DNA from: an uncultured bacterium
Lineage (GTDB): Bacteria > Bacteroidota > Bacteroidia > Sphingobacteriales > Sphingobacteriaceae
Assembly: GCA_903828245.1 (NCBI GenBank)
Contig: CAIKLP010000018.1
Location: 1-64,000 of the forward strand
Direction of reading: 5' to 3'
DNA: 64,000 bases
Shown here: positions 27,678 through 37,146 of the stretch, one piece after another
How positions within the stretch are numbered: position 1 is the stretch's first letter
Layout: the number at the start of each line of letters is the position of its first letter
The notes under the pieces: model-generated
What the model was told of the DNA's origin: nothing
Database searches by the model: none
The model's input: only the letters and a program-made list of their open reading frames with translations
Translations under genes and position numbers: made by a program

Positions 27678-30161
27678 ATGAGCATTTTCGACCCATTTAA
27701 TATTAATAACCTAGATTCTAATAGTATCAACGACGATACCGAGTTTTTTCCATTGTTATCTTCAGAAGATGAAGAAATCATGAATTCGGAAGAAATGCCT
27801 GAAGTTTTGTCAATACTGCCATTGCGTAATACCGTATTATTTCCGGGTGTGGTTATTCCAATTACCGTAGGACGAGATAAATCTATTAAGCTCATTAAAG
27901 ATGCTTATAAAGGAAATAAAATCATTGGAGTGGTTGCCCAAAAAGATGCGAGCATTGAAGATCCAACTTTCGAAGATTTATACAAAGTGGGTACGGTAGC
28001 CTATATTGTTAAAATGTTGCAAATGCCAGATGGTAATACCACCGTGATCATTCAAGGTAAACGCAAATTTCATTTAAAAGAATTAATTCAAGAAAATCCA
28101 TACATCAAAGCAAATGTGGAAAATTTTGAAGAAAGTGCTTACGATAAAAATAAAGAATTTGCTGCCTTGGTTGCCTCTTTAAAAGAATTAGCCATTCAAA
28201 TTATTCAAATTTCACCTAACATTCCTTCGGAAGCGGCATTTGCCATCAAAAACATTGAAAGCCCTTCTTTCTTAATCAACTTCATTAGTTCTAATATGAA
28301 CGCCGAATTAGTTGATAAGCAAAAAATGCTAGAACAGCTAAATTTAGTGGTTCGTGGCGAGATGGTTTTAGAACATCTTACCAAAGAGTTACAAATGTTG
28401 GAATTGAAAAATCAAATTCAATCAAAAGTAAGGGTAGATATTGACCGCCAACAAAGAGAGTATTTTTTGCATCAACAAATGAAGCAAATTCAAGAAGAAT
28501 TGGGCGGAGATGCACCCGACTTAGAAATTAAAAACTTAAGAGAAAGAGGCGAACAAAAATTATGGAATAAAGAAGTAGCCGATGCTTTTAATAAAGAGCT
28601 AGATAAATTGCAACGCATGAATCCGGCTGCTGCAGAGTATTCTGTATTATTGAACTACGCAGAATTATTATTGGAATTGCCATGGAACGAGTTTACCGAA
28701 GACTTATTCGATATTAAAAAAGCGCAGAAAATTTTAGACCAAGACCATTTCGGTTTAGAAAAAGTAAAGTCGAGGATTTTAGAATATTTAGCTGTTTTGA
28801 AATTAAAACATAATATGAAAGCGCCAATCCTTTGTCTGGTTGGGCCTCCGGGGGTTGGAAAAACTTCTTTAGGTAAATCCATTGCGAAAGCGGTAGGCAG
28901 AAAATATGTGCGTATGGCTTTAGGTGGTATAAGAGACGAAGCGGATATTAGAGGTCATCGCAAAACATATATTGGTGCAATGCCTGGAAGAATAATTCAA
29001 TCTTTGAAAAAAGCACAATCAGCTAATCCGGTTTTTGTTTTAGATGAAATTGATAAAGTTGGAAATGATTTTAGGGGTGATCCCTCTTCTGCTCTTTTAG
29101 AAGTATTAGATCCAGAACAAAACAATGCATTTTATGATCATTATGTCGAACTCGATTATGATTTGTCGAATGTGATGTTTATTGCAACAGCCAATTCCTT
29201 AAACAATATTCATCCTGCCCTAATTGATAGGCTTGAAATAATTGAAGTTTCTGGCTATACTGTTGAAGAGAAAGTTGAAATTGCGAAACAATATTTAGTG
29301 CCTAAACAAAGGGAAGCACATGGTTTGAAGCAAAAAGATATTGTGATTAAGCCAGAAATAATTGAAAAAGTGATCGAAGATTATACCAGAGAATCTGGCG
29401 TGCGAGGTTTAGAGAAAAAAATTGCCACGCTTATTCGCGGTACGGCAAAATGTGTTGCGGTAAAAGAAAAATATAATAAGACCTTAAACAATGCCGATGT
29501 AATACGCATTTTAGGCGCTGCAGAATACGATAAAGATATGTACCAAGGAAATGATGTGGCAGGAGTAGTTACGGGCTTAGCATGGACTTCTGTAGGTGGT
29601 GATATTTTATTTATTGAAGCAAGTTTGAGCCCAGGAAAAGGTAAATTAACTCTAACGGGAAGTTTAGGCGATGTCATGAAAGAATCTGCTGTTATTGCCA
29701 TGGCTTATATTCGTGCCAATGCAAAAAATCTAGGCATCGATTTTAGGGTGTTGGATCAATGGGATATGCATGTACACGTGCCTGCAGGTGCTGTACCAAA
29801 AGACGGCCCTTCTGCAGGAATTACGATGTTAACTGCTTTAACTTCTGCATATACACAAAGAAAAGTAAAGCCTCAATTAGCCATGACAGGTGAAATTACT
29901 TTAAGGGGAAAAGTTTTACCCGTAGGCGGTTTAAAAGAAAAAATCTTAGCAGCAAAAAGAGCAGGTATTAAAGACATTATACTTTGTGAAAAAAATCGCA
30001 AAGATATTTTAGAAATTAATCAACGTTATTTAAAAGAATTAAAGTTTCATTATGTAAGCGATATGCAAGAGGTAATTGAACTCGCTTTGATGAAACAAAA
30101 AGTAAAAGCACCAATCGATTTAACTTTTAAAGAAGCGATCACTAAATCAATGGTTAATTAA
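27678..30161 (+). CDS. lon: ATP-dependent protease Lon (endopeptidase La)
   Basis: The 827-residue protein has all Lon parts. The N-terminal LON substrate domain begins [20 protein letters not shown], near residue 40. A coiled region follows. The AAA+ module has Walker [21 protein letters not shown] near residue 393, then [10 protein letters not shown]. The protease domain carries catalytic Ser in [11 protein letters not shown] near residue 711 and catalytic Lys in [15 protein letters not shown]. It degrades unfolded and regulatory proteins in the cytoplasm. Its stop abuts the stop of the convergent surface-protein gene with no base between. Confidence 0.97.
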   Translation: MSIFDPFNINNLDSNSINDDTEFFPLLSSEDEEIMNSEEMPEVLSILPLRNTVLFPGVVIPITVGRDKSIKLIKDAYKGNKIIGVVAQKDASIEDPTFEDLYKVGTVAYIVKMLQMPDGNTTVIIQGKRKFHLKELIQENPYIKANVENFEESAYDKNKEFAALVASLKELAIQIIQISPNIPSEAAFAIKNIESPSFLINFISSNMNAELVDKQKMLEQLNLVVRGEMVLEHLTKELQMLELKNQIQSKVRVDIDRQQREYFLHQQMKQIQEELGGDAPDLEIKNLRERGEQKLWNKEVADAFNKELDKLQRMNPAAAEYSVLLNYAELLLELPWNEFTEDLFDIKKAQKILDQDHFGLEKVKSRILEYLAVLKLKHNMKAPILCLVGPPGVGKTSLGKSIAKAVGRKYVRMALGGIRDEADIRGHRKTYIGAMPGRIIQSLKKAQSANPVFVLDEIDKVGNDFRGDPSSALLEVLDPEQNNAFYDHYVELDYDLSNVMFIATANSLNNIHPALIDRLEIIEVSGYTVEEKVEIAKQYLVPKQREAHGLKQKDIVIKPEIIEKVIEDYTRESGVRGLEKKIATLIRGTAKCVAVKEKYNKTLNNADVIRILGAAEYDKDMYQGNDVAGVVTGLAWTSVGGDILFIEASLSPGKGKLTLTGSLGDVMKESAVIAMAYIRANAKNLGIDFRVLDQWDMHVHVPAGAVPKDGPSAGITMLTALTSAYTQRKVKPQLAMTGEITLRGKVLPVGGLKEKILAAKRAGIKDIILCEKNRKDILEINQRYLKELKFHYVSDMQEVIELALMKQKVKAPIDLTFKEAITKSMVN

Positions 30162-32678
30162 TTACCTAACCAAAGAAATAGTTCCTTTATCGACGAAGCC
30201 ATCGCCTTCAATGATATATACATAGGCGCCTATAGGGCATGCTTGGCCTTTGTATTTGCCATCCCAAATAAGTTTACCTTGGTTCTCTAAACTATCGTAT
30301 ATGGTTTCGCCCCATCGATTAAAAATGCGCATGCTTTTAATGGCACAAGGATGAGTCTCTCCGATAATTTCAAATACATCGTTTATTTGATCATCGTCTG
30401 GCGAAAAAACTTCAGGAATTCGACGCAAATCTTTATCTACAAAAGGAATACTAATTACCAAGGAATCTTCTGCTCTGCATGGTGCTTGCTGATTGGTAAT
30501 TAATTTAACGGTAAAAATTCCTTGTTTTTGATATTGGTGATTTTGTTGGCTACTAGTACTGGTAAATCCATCTCCAAAATCCCAAACAAACTGGCTATTA
30601 CTTAAGTCTGCAATAGACGAAACTTGAATGGTTCTTGCGCAAGAATCAAAGCTATAATTAAAAGCGGCACTGGCCGAATCTACCACAAAAACACTTACGC
30701 TATCGGTGCTCATGCAGCTACCATTAAGGGCCTGTAATATAAAAAGGGTAGTGCTTGCAGGGTTTGCAAATGGATTCGCTATTTCGGGGCTATCTACTAG
30801 AAAAGTAGGATACCAATTATAAGTTCCGTAATCCGAACCGCTTGCTTGTAATCGAACCTTTTGACGACTACAAATTATTTGATCGATACCTGCATTTGCG
30901 ATTGGAAAAGTATCTACTTTTACCGTTACACGATATACTTTTTCACAAATTCCATTCGTAATGGTTAATATATATTTAGTGCTAGTATCCGGATTAGCTA
31001 TTGGATTGGCAATGGTATCGCTCGACAATCCAGCACTGGGTACCCAACGGTATTTTTTGCCACCCGAAGCTAAAAGTTGAACATTGCCATTTACACAAAT
31101 CGAATTCAAGGTGTCTTTGATTAAAAGTTCAGGTGCAAAAACGTTAAAAGTTTTTTGAGAGCAAAAAGTTTCGTTGTCAATTTTTACCGTAACAATACTC
31201 GAATCCAATACATTAAATAGAGGGTTTGCTACCGAATTATTTGGGCTAAAAGAACCTACATTGGAAGACCAAAAATATTTAGCATTTGGGAACGCACTAG
31301 TAGCAAATAGTGGTAATTGATCTCCAATACATACGGTGGTATCAGCGTTTGTAGTAATAGGGTAGAATTTGAGCTTAATCGAATCTTTAATAGTTAATCC
31401 AGTACATTTTTCAATACTATAAACATAATGGTAGCTAGTATCTCCATTTTTAACATTGAAAGAATTTCCATACTGTAAAAATACTTTGTTTTGGTTATAC
31501 CATTTAATAGAATCGAGTTGATCGTATTGAACAACTGCAATGGTTGTGATACTGTCGTTACAAGCCAATTGCGTTTTTAATTTAACAATCGGTTTATAAT
31601 CCGAAATACCTAATGCTGCTTTCGCTGTATCGCAAATAACAGGGTCTACAATTATTAATTTTACCGATTCTGTAGCTTCGTTTAAAAAATCTGTTATAGG
31701 TTTGATTTTCACAAAGGCGCTTGTTGCACCCGATGCAATAACTACCTGGTTGGCTGGTGTAGCTAAGTAATCGCTTCCATTTATTGCCGTTCCTTCAAAA
31801 ATGTAATTAACCGTGATGGCTTGTGATTTATCTGGATTGATGCGTGTAATGACAAAGCCCGAACTATCGCATTCTGAAATTGATAGTTTTTGTTCATAAG
31901 TGCTCACTGCTCTTGGGTCTATGCTTTGAAAACTTTGTGCTTCAATAAAAATTCCTGAATCAAAAATAAAATCTTTGACATCGGCTATGGCAAATTTTAA
32001 GGTATAATCTTGACAAGGCTGCACAGTAGCTGTAATTTCTATTACTTTGGTGAAGGCGTCAAACTGCACACTGGTGCCATTTGTATTGTCTATATAATAA
32101 GAAGAATTAGTATTTGCATTAATTGTTTGAATGGAAATGGGATCGTTTGTAGATGGAACCAAAGCAATATTTTGCGCGCCGGTAAAGCCCGGTCCAGCAA
32201 TAAAAAAACCAAAAACATCATTGAAATTTTTTGCAATACTTTCGGGATATTCTTCTGATCCAAATACAAATCTAAATTTTACTTGGTTGGCTTGTGGACT
32301 AAAAGAAAAAGAAATCCAAGTAGCATCGTATGTTGGAAAGTTTGGACTCAATAATTGTAAATCGGCATCACCAGGTAAATTATTGGAAGAACCTTTATTG
32401 CCGATATTATTTGGTCCAATAGCGTCTATTACTTTTCCGGTCGATAAAATTAGGCCACTGTCTAAACCAATGTTGGATTTTTTGCCATTGAAAAAACCAA
32501 TATTTCCTGTCCCAACCGAATATTGAATATTTACAATATCTACCCCGCCACCTGCCAAAACATTTTTTACCAAATCATTCACCGTTCGATTCGTTTTTAC
32601 AACAAGTTGTGCCTGCAAAGTCGAAAAGCTAAGTAGTATAAGGCATGTTAAAAAAACACTTAATCTAAAAATTCTCAA
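30162..32678 (-). CDS. Choice-of-anchor L surface protein with type B (gliding-associated) T9SS sorting domain
   Basis: The 838-residue protein begins with a TTG codon and a signal peptide (MRIFRLSVFLTCLILLSFST). The choice-of-anchor L domain (about residues 30-260) has GNIGFFNGKKSNIGLDSGLI and FRFVFGSEEYPE. A Calx-beta-like segment, immunoglobulin or PKD-like repeats (FVWDFGDGFTSTSSQQNHQY) and a C-terminal FSPDDDQINDVFEI ... RWGETIYDS module follow. The last module is the gliding-motility-associated (type B) signal for type IX export. It is likely a surface or secreted adhesin-like protein; the ligand is unknown. It is a paralogue of the gene at 37147. Confidence 0.88.
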   Translation of the reverse strand: MRIFRLSVFLTCLILLSFSTLQAQLVVKTNRTVNDLVKNVLAGGGVDIVNIQYSVGTGNIGFFNGKKSNIGLDSGLILSTGKVIDAIGPNNIGNKGSSNNLPGDADLQLLSPNFPTYDATWISFSFSPQANQVKFRFVFGSEEYPESIAKNFNDVFGFFIAGPGFTGAQNIALVPSTNDPISIQTINANTNSSYYIDNTNGTSVQFDAFTKVIEITATVQPCQDYTLKFAIADVKDFIFDSGIFIEAQSFQSIDPRAVSTYEQKLSISECDSSGFVITRINPDKSQAITVNYIFEGTAINGSDYLATPANQVVIASGATSAFVKIKPITDFLNEATESVKLIIVDPVICDTAKAALGISDYKPIVKLKTQLACNDSITTIAVVQYDQLDSIKWYNQNKVFLQYGNSFNVKNGDTSYHYVYSIEKCTGLTIKDSIKLKFYPITTNADTTVCIGDQLPLFATSAFPNAKYFWSSNVGSFSPNNSVANPLFNVLDSSIVTVKIDNETFCSQKTFNVFAPELLIKDTLNSICVNGNVQLLASGGKKYRWVPSAGLSSDTIANPIANPDTSTKYILTITNGICEKVYRVTVKVDTFPIANAGIDQIICSRQKVRLQASGSDYGTYNWYPTFLVDSPEIANPFANPASTTLFILQALNGSCMSTDSVSVFVVDSASAAFNYSFDSCARTIQVSSIADLSNSQFVWDFGDGFTSTSSQQNHQYQKQGIFTVKLITNQQAPCRAEDSLVISIPFVDKDLRRIPEVFSPDDDQINDVFEIIGETHPCAIKSMRIFNRWGETIYDSLENQGKLIWDGKYKGQACPIGAYVYIIEGDGFVDKGTISLVR

Positions 32679-32719
32679 TTTGTGTTAGGTTAATTATATT
32701 TACAAAAATACTATAAAAA

Positions 32720-33754
32720 ATGAGGTTCATAGACTTAAGAAGCGATACGGTTACCAAACCAAGTCCCGAAATGCTGCAATTTATGCTACAAGCCGAATTG
32801 GGTGACGATGTATATGGCGACGACCCAACCGTAAATATGCTGGAAGCAGCAGTAGCTGAGCATTTTGGCTTCGAATCGGCGGTTTTTTGCGCTTCTGGTA
32901 CCATGACCAATCAAATAGCGATCAAAACCCATACCATTGCTGGCGATGAGGTGATTTGTGATATTACTTCGCACGTATATAATTATGAGGGAGGAGGCAT
33001 TGCTTTTAATTCTGGGGTACAGGTTCGGCCGGTTATGGGAACTGCAGGTAAAATAACAGCCGAACAAATGGAAGCGCAAATACAACCTGCTATTATCAAT
33101 CTACCTCGAACATCGTTGGTTGTTTTAGAAAACACTTTAAACAAAGCGGGTGGAAATTTTTATTCATTAGCAGAAATTGCACCAATCGCCGCAATGTGTA
33201 AAAAGTATCAATTGCCTTTACATTTAGATGGTGCAAGAATATTTAATGCATTAATAGAAACAAAAGATAATGCCAAAGACTATTCAAATTATTTTGATAG
33301 CATTTCAATTTGTTTTTCAAAAGGGTTAGGTGCACCGGTTGGTTCTGTTTTGGTCGGTAATAAATTATTTATTGAAAAGGCAAGAAGATACAGAAGGCTA
33401 TTTGGTGGGGGTATGCGACAAGCTGGAGTGATTGCTGCTGGTGCATTGTACGCTTTAAAAAATAATATTGAAAGGTTGACAGATGACCATAAACGCGCAA
33501 AAGCAATAGGCGAGTGTTTAGCACAATGTACATTTGTGCAAGAATTATTTCCGGTATGTACTAATATTATTATTTTTAAATTAAAAGACCAAGTACCTTC
33601 TGATATGTTTTTAGAAAAATTAAAAGTAGAAGGTATTATTGCAAATACCATGGGTAAGCAATGTATTAGATTTGTTACGCACCTCGATTTTAATGATGAA
33701 ATGTTAGCCAAATTAATCATAACCTTAAATAAAATTAGTAACTTAGTAGAGTAG
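32720..33754 (+). CDS. ltaE: Low-specificity L-threonine aldolase
   Basis: This PLP enzyme of fold type I cleaves L-threonine (and allo-threonine) to glycine and acetaldehyde. The 344-residue protein has the family opening MRFIDLRSDTVTKPSPEML and DDVYGDDPTVNMLE. The PLP lysine lies in SISICFSKGLGAPVGSVLVG near residue 202, and LHLDGARIFNA supplies the Asp that contacts the pyridine ring. The short spacer to the divergent surface-protein gene (41 bases) must hold both promoters; TATATTTA is a near match for this gene. Confidence 0.93.
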   Translation: MRFIDLRSDTVTKPSPEMLQFMLQAELGDDVYGDDPTVNMLEAAVAEHFGFESAVFCASGTMTNQIAIKTHTIAGDEVICDITSHVYNYEGGGIAFNSGVQVRPVMGTAGKITAEQMEAQIQPAIINLPRTSLVVLENTLNKAGGNFYSLAEIAPIAAMCKKYQLPLHLDGARIFNALIETKDNAKDYSNYFDSISICFSKGLGAPVGSVLVGNKLFIEKARRYRRLFGGGMRQAGVIAAGALYALKNNIERLTDDHKRAKAIGECLAQCTFVQELFPVCTNIIIFKLKDQVPSDMFLEKLKVEGIIANTMGKQCIRFVTHLDFNDEMLAKLIITLNKISNLVE

Positions 33755-33770
33755 TATAAACCCAATAGCC

Positions 33771-34130
33771 ATGAGAATTAAGATATTAATCATACTTGCT
33801 ATTTCTTTTATTTCATTTTCATCTTGTAAGCATGAAATTGATTTAAGCAATGCACCCGAAATGACATTTAGTTATGATGTACAACCAATAATTGCTACTC
33901 GATGTGCCATGCAGGGTTGTCATAGTGCTGTTGGATATGAAGAATTACCTTTAGTAACCTACGAAGATGTAATGGAAATTGTGGAAGCCGGTTCAGCAGA
34001 CAAAAGCGAATTATATGAAGTGATCACCGAATTAGATAATGAAAAACGCATGCCACGTGATACCAAATTAGCAGATAAGCAAATTTTAAATATTATGGTT
34101 TGGATAGAACAAGGGGCAAAAAATAATTAA
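33771..34130 (+). CDS. Cytochrome c-like lipoprotein with CX4CH motif
   Basis: The 119-residue lipoprotein has a signal sequence ending in the lipobox FSSC (Cys19). The mature part resembles the small planctomycete-type or Bacteroidota c-type cytochrome domains. The heme-attachment-like CAMQGCH has four residues between the cysteines instead of two. A distal Met candidate is in KRMPRD, and the fold ends with the typical ILNIMVWIEQGAKNN. It may bind heme covalently in a non-standard way, or it may have lost heme. It begins the three-gene run with the lipoprotein at 34138 and the DUF5777 barrel, with spacings of 7 and 5 bases. Confidence 0.7.
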   Translation: MRIKILIILAISFISFSSCKHEIDLSNAPEMTFSYDVQPIIATRCAMQGCHSAVGYEELPLVTYEDVMEIVEAGSADKSELYEVITELDNEKRMPRDTKLADKQILNIMVWIEQGAKNN

Positions 34131-34137
34131 GTAAATC

Positions 34138-34524
34138 ATGAAAAAAGTATTTTCAATGTTAATAATATCAGCTAGTTTTTTGTCTGCATGTTATTACGAT
34201 AATTTTAAGGAATTAAATCCTTTTTTAGAAGAAGCTGTTTGTGATACGGCATCATCTACAATAATTAGTTTTGCTAGTCAAGTAGTTCCTATTTTACAAA
34301 ACCAATGTAGTACCGGAAGTGCCGGTTGTCACAGTGCAAGTTCAGGTAGAAACTTATCTACTCACACTGGAGTAATCAATACCTATACAGGTGCTAAATT
34401 ATTAAGTTCCATTAAATGGGATGGAAATGCTTCTCAAATGCCAAAGGGCTCGGGAGCTAAAATAGATGATTGTTCAATTAAGACCATCGAGCTATGGATT
34501 AATCAAGGGAAATTAAATAATTAA
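34138..34524 (+). CDS. Cytochrome c-like lipoprotein with CX6CH motif
   Basis: The 128-residue protein has a lipoprotein signal ending FLSAC. Like its neighbour it has a VVPILQNQCS opening and a heme-like motif CSTGSAGCHSA with six residues between the two cysteines. A candidate distal Met follows in SQMPKG, and the C-terminus TIELWINQGKLNN is the family hallmark. Extra Cys residues (near 36 and 113) could form a disulfide. It looks like a diverged duplicate of the preceding gene and probably works with it, perhaps as an electron carrier at the outer membrane. Confidence 0.68.
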   Translation: MKKVFSMLIISASFLSACYYDNFKELNPFLEEAVCDTASSTIISFASQVVPILQNQCSTGSAGCHSASSGRNLSTHTGVINTYTGAKLLSSIKWDGNASQMPKGSGAKIDDCSIKTIELWINQGKLNN

Positions 34525-34529
34525 ATACC

Positions 34530-35417
34530 ATGAAAAAAATACTGCTAATTTCTTTTTTAATTATTTCAAGTGCATTCACATTAAGCGCTCAAGACATCGA
34601 TCCAATGTCACTTTTACAAGGTTTAGCAGAAGCACCTAAAGACGAGCCCGTCATTGCTACCTTTAAAGCTACCAGGCTAATTAATCAACAAACAATTGAA
34701 GTAGGAGGAACGAGGTCTTTAGATTTTAGAATTCATCATCATTTTGGACCGTTTAATTCGGGCGCTTATGATTTTTGGGGAATAGATGGCGGCGCAAGTA
34801 TTCGTTTGGGCTTAGAATATAGTTACAATGGTCGTTTGCAGTTTGGACTAGGTAGAACTTCTTATGAAAAACAAATCGACGGGTTTTTAAAATATAGATT
34901 ATTAAGACAGTCTAAAAGTGGTTCGATGCCAATTAGTGTAACCTTATTTTCTGGAGCTTATAGAAACGGAATAAAAGGTTTGCAGATTGGTGGAATAGAT
35001 AAATTTAAATATGCATCAGATCGATTATCATTTGTTCAGCAAATTATTATTGCTAGAAAAATTGACGATAAACTTTCTATTCAAATAACGCCAACCATGG
35101 TGCATTATAATTTAGTAGAAAACTTATCTGACCAAAATGATGCTTATTTTCTTGGAATAGCTGGAAGATATAAAATTTCTAACCGTACAGCTATTACTTA
35201 TGAATATGGTGCTAAACTTTTAAATTATTCGGAAAGTAAATACTACGATTCAATGGGAATAGGCTTAGACATTGAAACAGGTGGTCACGTATTTCAAATG
35301 TTCTTGACTAATTCTTTTGGAATGACCGAAAACCAAACCTTTGCTAGAACAAATTCATCTTGGGCAGACAGGGGTTTTCGTTTAGGCTTTAATGTTTCAA
35401 GAATGTTTACTTTGTAA
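34530..35417 (+). CDS. DUF5777 family beta-barrel protein
   Basis: The 295-residue protein has a signal peptide (MKKILLISFLIISSAFTLSA). A beta-rich sequence with alternating hydrophobic strands and a terminal aromatic or hydrophobic residue (NVSRMFTL) suggests an outer-membrane barrel. Family-like features are ATFKATRLINQQTIEVGGTR and LDFRIHHHFGPFNSGAYDFWG. DUF5777 barrels in Bacteroidota are frequently encoded with small c-type cytochrome-like lipoproteins, as here. The function is not known. The gene is third in its operon and converges on pepT. Confidence 0.75.
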   Translation: MKKILLISFLIISSAFTLSAQDIDPMSLLQGLAEAPKDEPVIATFKATRLINQQTIEVGGTRSLDFRIHHHFGPFNSGAYDFWGIDGGASIRLGLEYSYNGRLQFGLGRTSYEKQIDGFLKYRLLRQSKSGSMPISVTLFSGAYRNGIKGLQIGGIDKFKYASDRLSFVQQIIIARKIDDKLSIQITPTMVHYNLVENLSDQNDAYFLGIAGRYKISNRTAITYEYGAKLLNYSESKYYDSMGIGLDIETGGHVFQMFLTNSFGMTENQTFARTNSSWADRGFRLGFNVSRMFTL

Positions 35418-35432
35418 ATAAGATATTATTTA
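35415..35432. terminator. AT-only hairpin between convergent genes, possible bidirectional terminator
   Basis: TAAATAA (35415-35421) pairs with TTATTTA (35426-35432) around GATA. Both stop codons lie within the stem. A T-rich stretch follows on the plus strand. The stem has no G-C pairs, so termination strength is doubtful. Confidence 0.35.
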
Positions 35433-36683
35433 TAAAGTTTTTTCTTCCCAAATAGCTGCTAAATTTATAATGGTATCTACTGCTTTTTGCATGTCTTGAA
35501 TACTTACCCATTCTAACCTAGAATGAAATGCATGTTCGCCTGCAAAAATATTAGGACAAGGCAATCCCATAAAAGATAACCTAGAACCATCGGTACCACC
35601 TCTAATGCCGCCTGCATGAGGTTTCATACCTGCTCTTTCAATTGCTTCTACCGCATAGGTAACAATTTGTGGATGCGCTAGTAACACTTCTTTCATGTTT
35701 CTGTATTGTTCTACAACTTCAAATTCGAAACTTGCATTAGGATAAGCAAGCATAACCTTTTCAACTATTTTTTTTAATTCGTTTTCGTAAACCGCTAATT
35801 GTTTGGTATCAAAATCACGAATAATAAATTGAACAGTACTTTTTTCGATGCTTCCGCTTATGCCTGTTGGATGAATAAATCCTTCGCGGCCTTCGGTAGT
35901 TTCTGGAGATAAATTATTTTTAGGAAGTGCTGCTATAATTTCTGCTGCAATTTTAATTGCACTCTCCATTTTGTTTTTTGCAAAACCTGGATGGGTAGAA
36001 ACGCCATGTATCGTAATATTAACTGCATCTGCAGAAAATGTCTCATCTTCAATGTGGCCAAGTGTTTCGCCATCTATTGTGTAAGCAAATTTGGCGTTTA
36101 CTTTGGCTAAGTTTACTTTTTCAACACCTCTGCCAATTTCTTCATCGGGTGTAAATAATATTTTAATATCACCATGCTTGATGCTTGGATTTTGGATAAG
36201 TTGATAAATGGCATCCATAATTTCTGCCACACCTGCCTTATTATCTGCACCTAAAAGGGTAGTGCCATCGGAAGTAATAATATCGTTTCCAATTTGATCT
36301 TTTAAAGCAGGATGTTCATCTGGATGCAAAGACAAATTTGCGTCGCTTGCGTATAAAATACTACCACCGGTATAATTTTTATGAATAATTGGTTTAACAT
36401 TTTCGCCGCTACAATCGGGCGAGGTGTCCATGTGCGAGCAAAAACAAATGTTGGGCACTGCCTTATTTGTATTTGATTTTAGGGTGCCGTATACATAACC
36501 ATTTTCGTCTAGCTCTGCGTCCGAAATGCCCATTTCTAAAAGCTCTTGGACTAATAGTCTACCTAAGTTTTTTTGTTTCTCGGTTGATGGGCAAGTAGGA
36601 GAATTTGGATCTGATTGGGTATCGATGGTCACATAATTTAAAAATCGATCGGTGACGGTATATTTTTTAGGAACTAATTGCAT
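35430..36683 (-). CDS. pepT: Peptidase T (tripeptide aminopeptidase)
   Basis: PepT is a di-zinc M20 peptidase that removes the N-terminal residue of tripeptides. The 417-residue protein has the metal-binding FCSHMDTSPDCSGENVKPII near residue 81. TTLLGADNKAGVAEIMDAI near residue 141 and KILFTPDEEIGRG near residue 174 follow. The C-terminal GGIRGGTDGSRLSFMGLPCP carries conserved substrate-binding residues, and FAGEHAFHSRLEWVS the last metal His. It lies 5 bases downstream of a small membrane protein gene and is probably co-transcribed with it. Confidence 0.95.
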   Translation of the reverse strand: MQLVPKKYTVTDRFLNYVTIDTQSDPNSPTCPSTEKQKNLGRLLVQELLEMGISDAELDENGYVYGTLKSNTNKAVPNICFCSHMDTSPDCSGENVKPIIHKNYTGGSILYASDANLSLHPDEHPALKDQIGNDIITSDGTTLLGADNKAGVAEIMDAIYQLIQNPSIKHGDIKILFTPDEEIGRGVEKVNLAKVNAKFAYTIDGETLGHIEDETFSADAVNITIHGVSTHPGFAKNKMESAIKIAAEIIAALPKNNLSPETTEGREGFIHPTGISGSIEKSTVQFIIRDFDTKQLAVYENELKKIVEKVMLAYPNASFEFEVVEQYRNMKEVLLAHPQIVTYAVEAIERAGMKPHAGGIRGGTDGSRLSFMGLPCPNIFAGEHAFHSRLEWVSIQDMQKAVDTIINLAAIWEEKTL

Positions 36684-36688
36684 GTTTT

Positions 36689-37135
36689 TTATTTTTCTAT
36701 TCTTAATTCTGGTCTTCTAATTTGACCTCCGCTATGTCCTGTTTGAACAACAAAATAGATACTGATAAAACTGATGATCAATGTAAATCTGATCAACCAT
36801 TTACTTATTTTTTTATCTGTCGCAATAGACAATAGGGTAATTAAAGCCATGGCAGCTAATAGGTCAACTACAAGTTCTGTTTTTTCTGCAATTTCTTCGT
36901 GTTCTTCAATAAGGTAGCGGGCTACGCCTGGTTGATCTCCAACTTCATGTTCTATTTTTTCGCCAGTATACATCGTCGGAAAAAACATAATTGCCGAAAA
37001 AATAAACATACAAAGCCCAACTATTTTTACTTGTTTTAAATGAAAGAGCATGCCAATCAATAAAATAACGCTACCAAAAATAACGCTAATAATGGGCAGG
37101 TGGTTAAGCAGTAAATGTTGTTGTACGGGTATCAT
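36689..37135 (-). CDS. Four-helix membrane protein with conserved His motifs, function unknown
   Basis: The 148-residue protein has four predicted membrane helices. Histidines lie near helix ends: HLLLNHLPIISVIFG at the start, a loop YTGEKIEHEVGDQPGVARYLIEEHEEI, and a C-terminal VVQTGHSGGQIRRPEL. This pattern resembles the DUF2231-type small membrane proteins suspected of binding heme or metal, but I cannot assign a family firmly. A TAGTTTTG element (minus strand, 37150-37157) lies 14 bases before the ATG. It overlaps the end of the upstream gene, so this gene and pepT may have their own promoter. Confidence 0.7.
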   Translation of the reverse strand: MIPVQQHLLLNHLPIISVIFGSVILLIGMLFHLKQVKIVGLCMFIFSAIMFFPTMYTGEKIEHEVGDQPGVARYLIEEHEEIAEKTELVVDLLAAMALITLLSIATDKKISKWLIRFTLIISFISIYFVVQTGHSGGQIRRPELRIEK

Positions 37136-37146
37136 TTAATTTAGAA

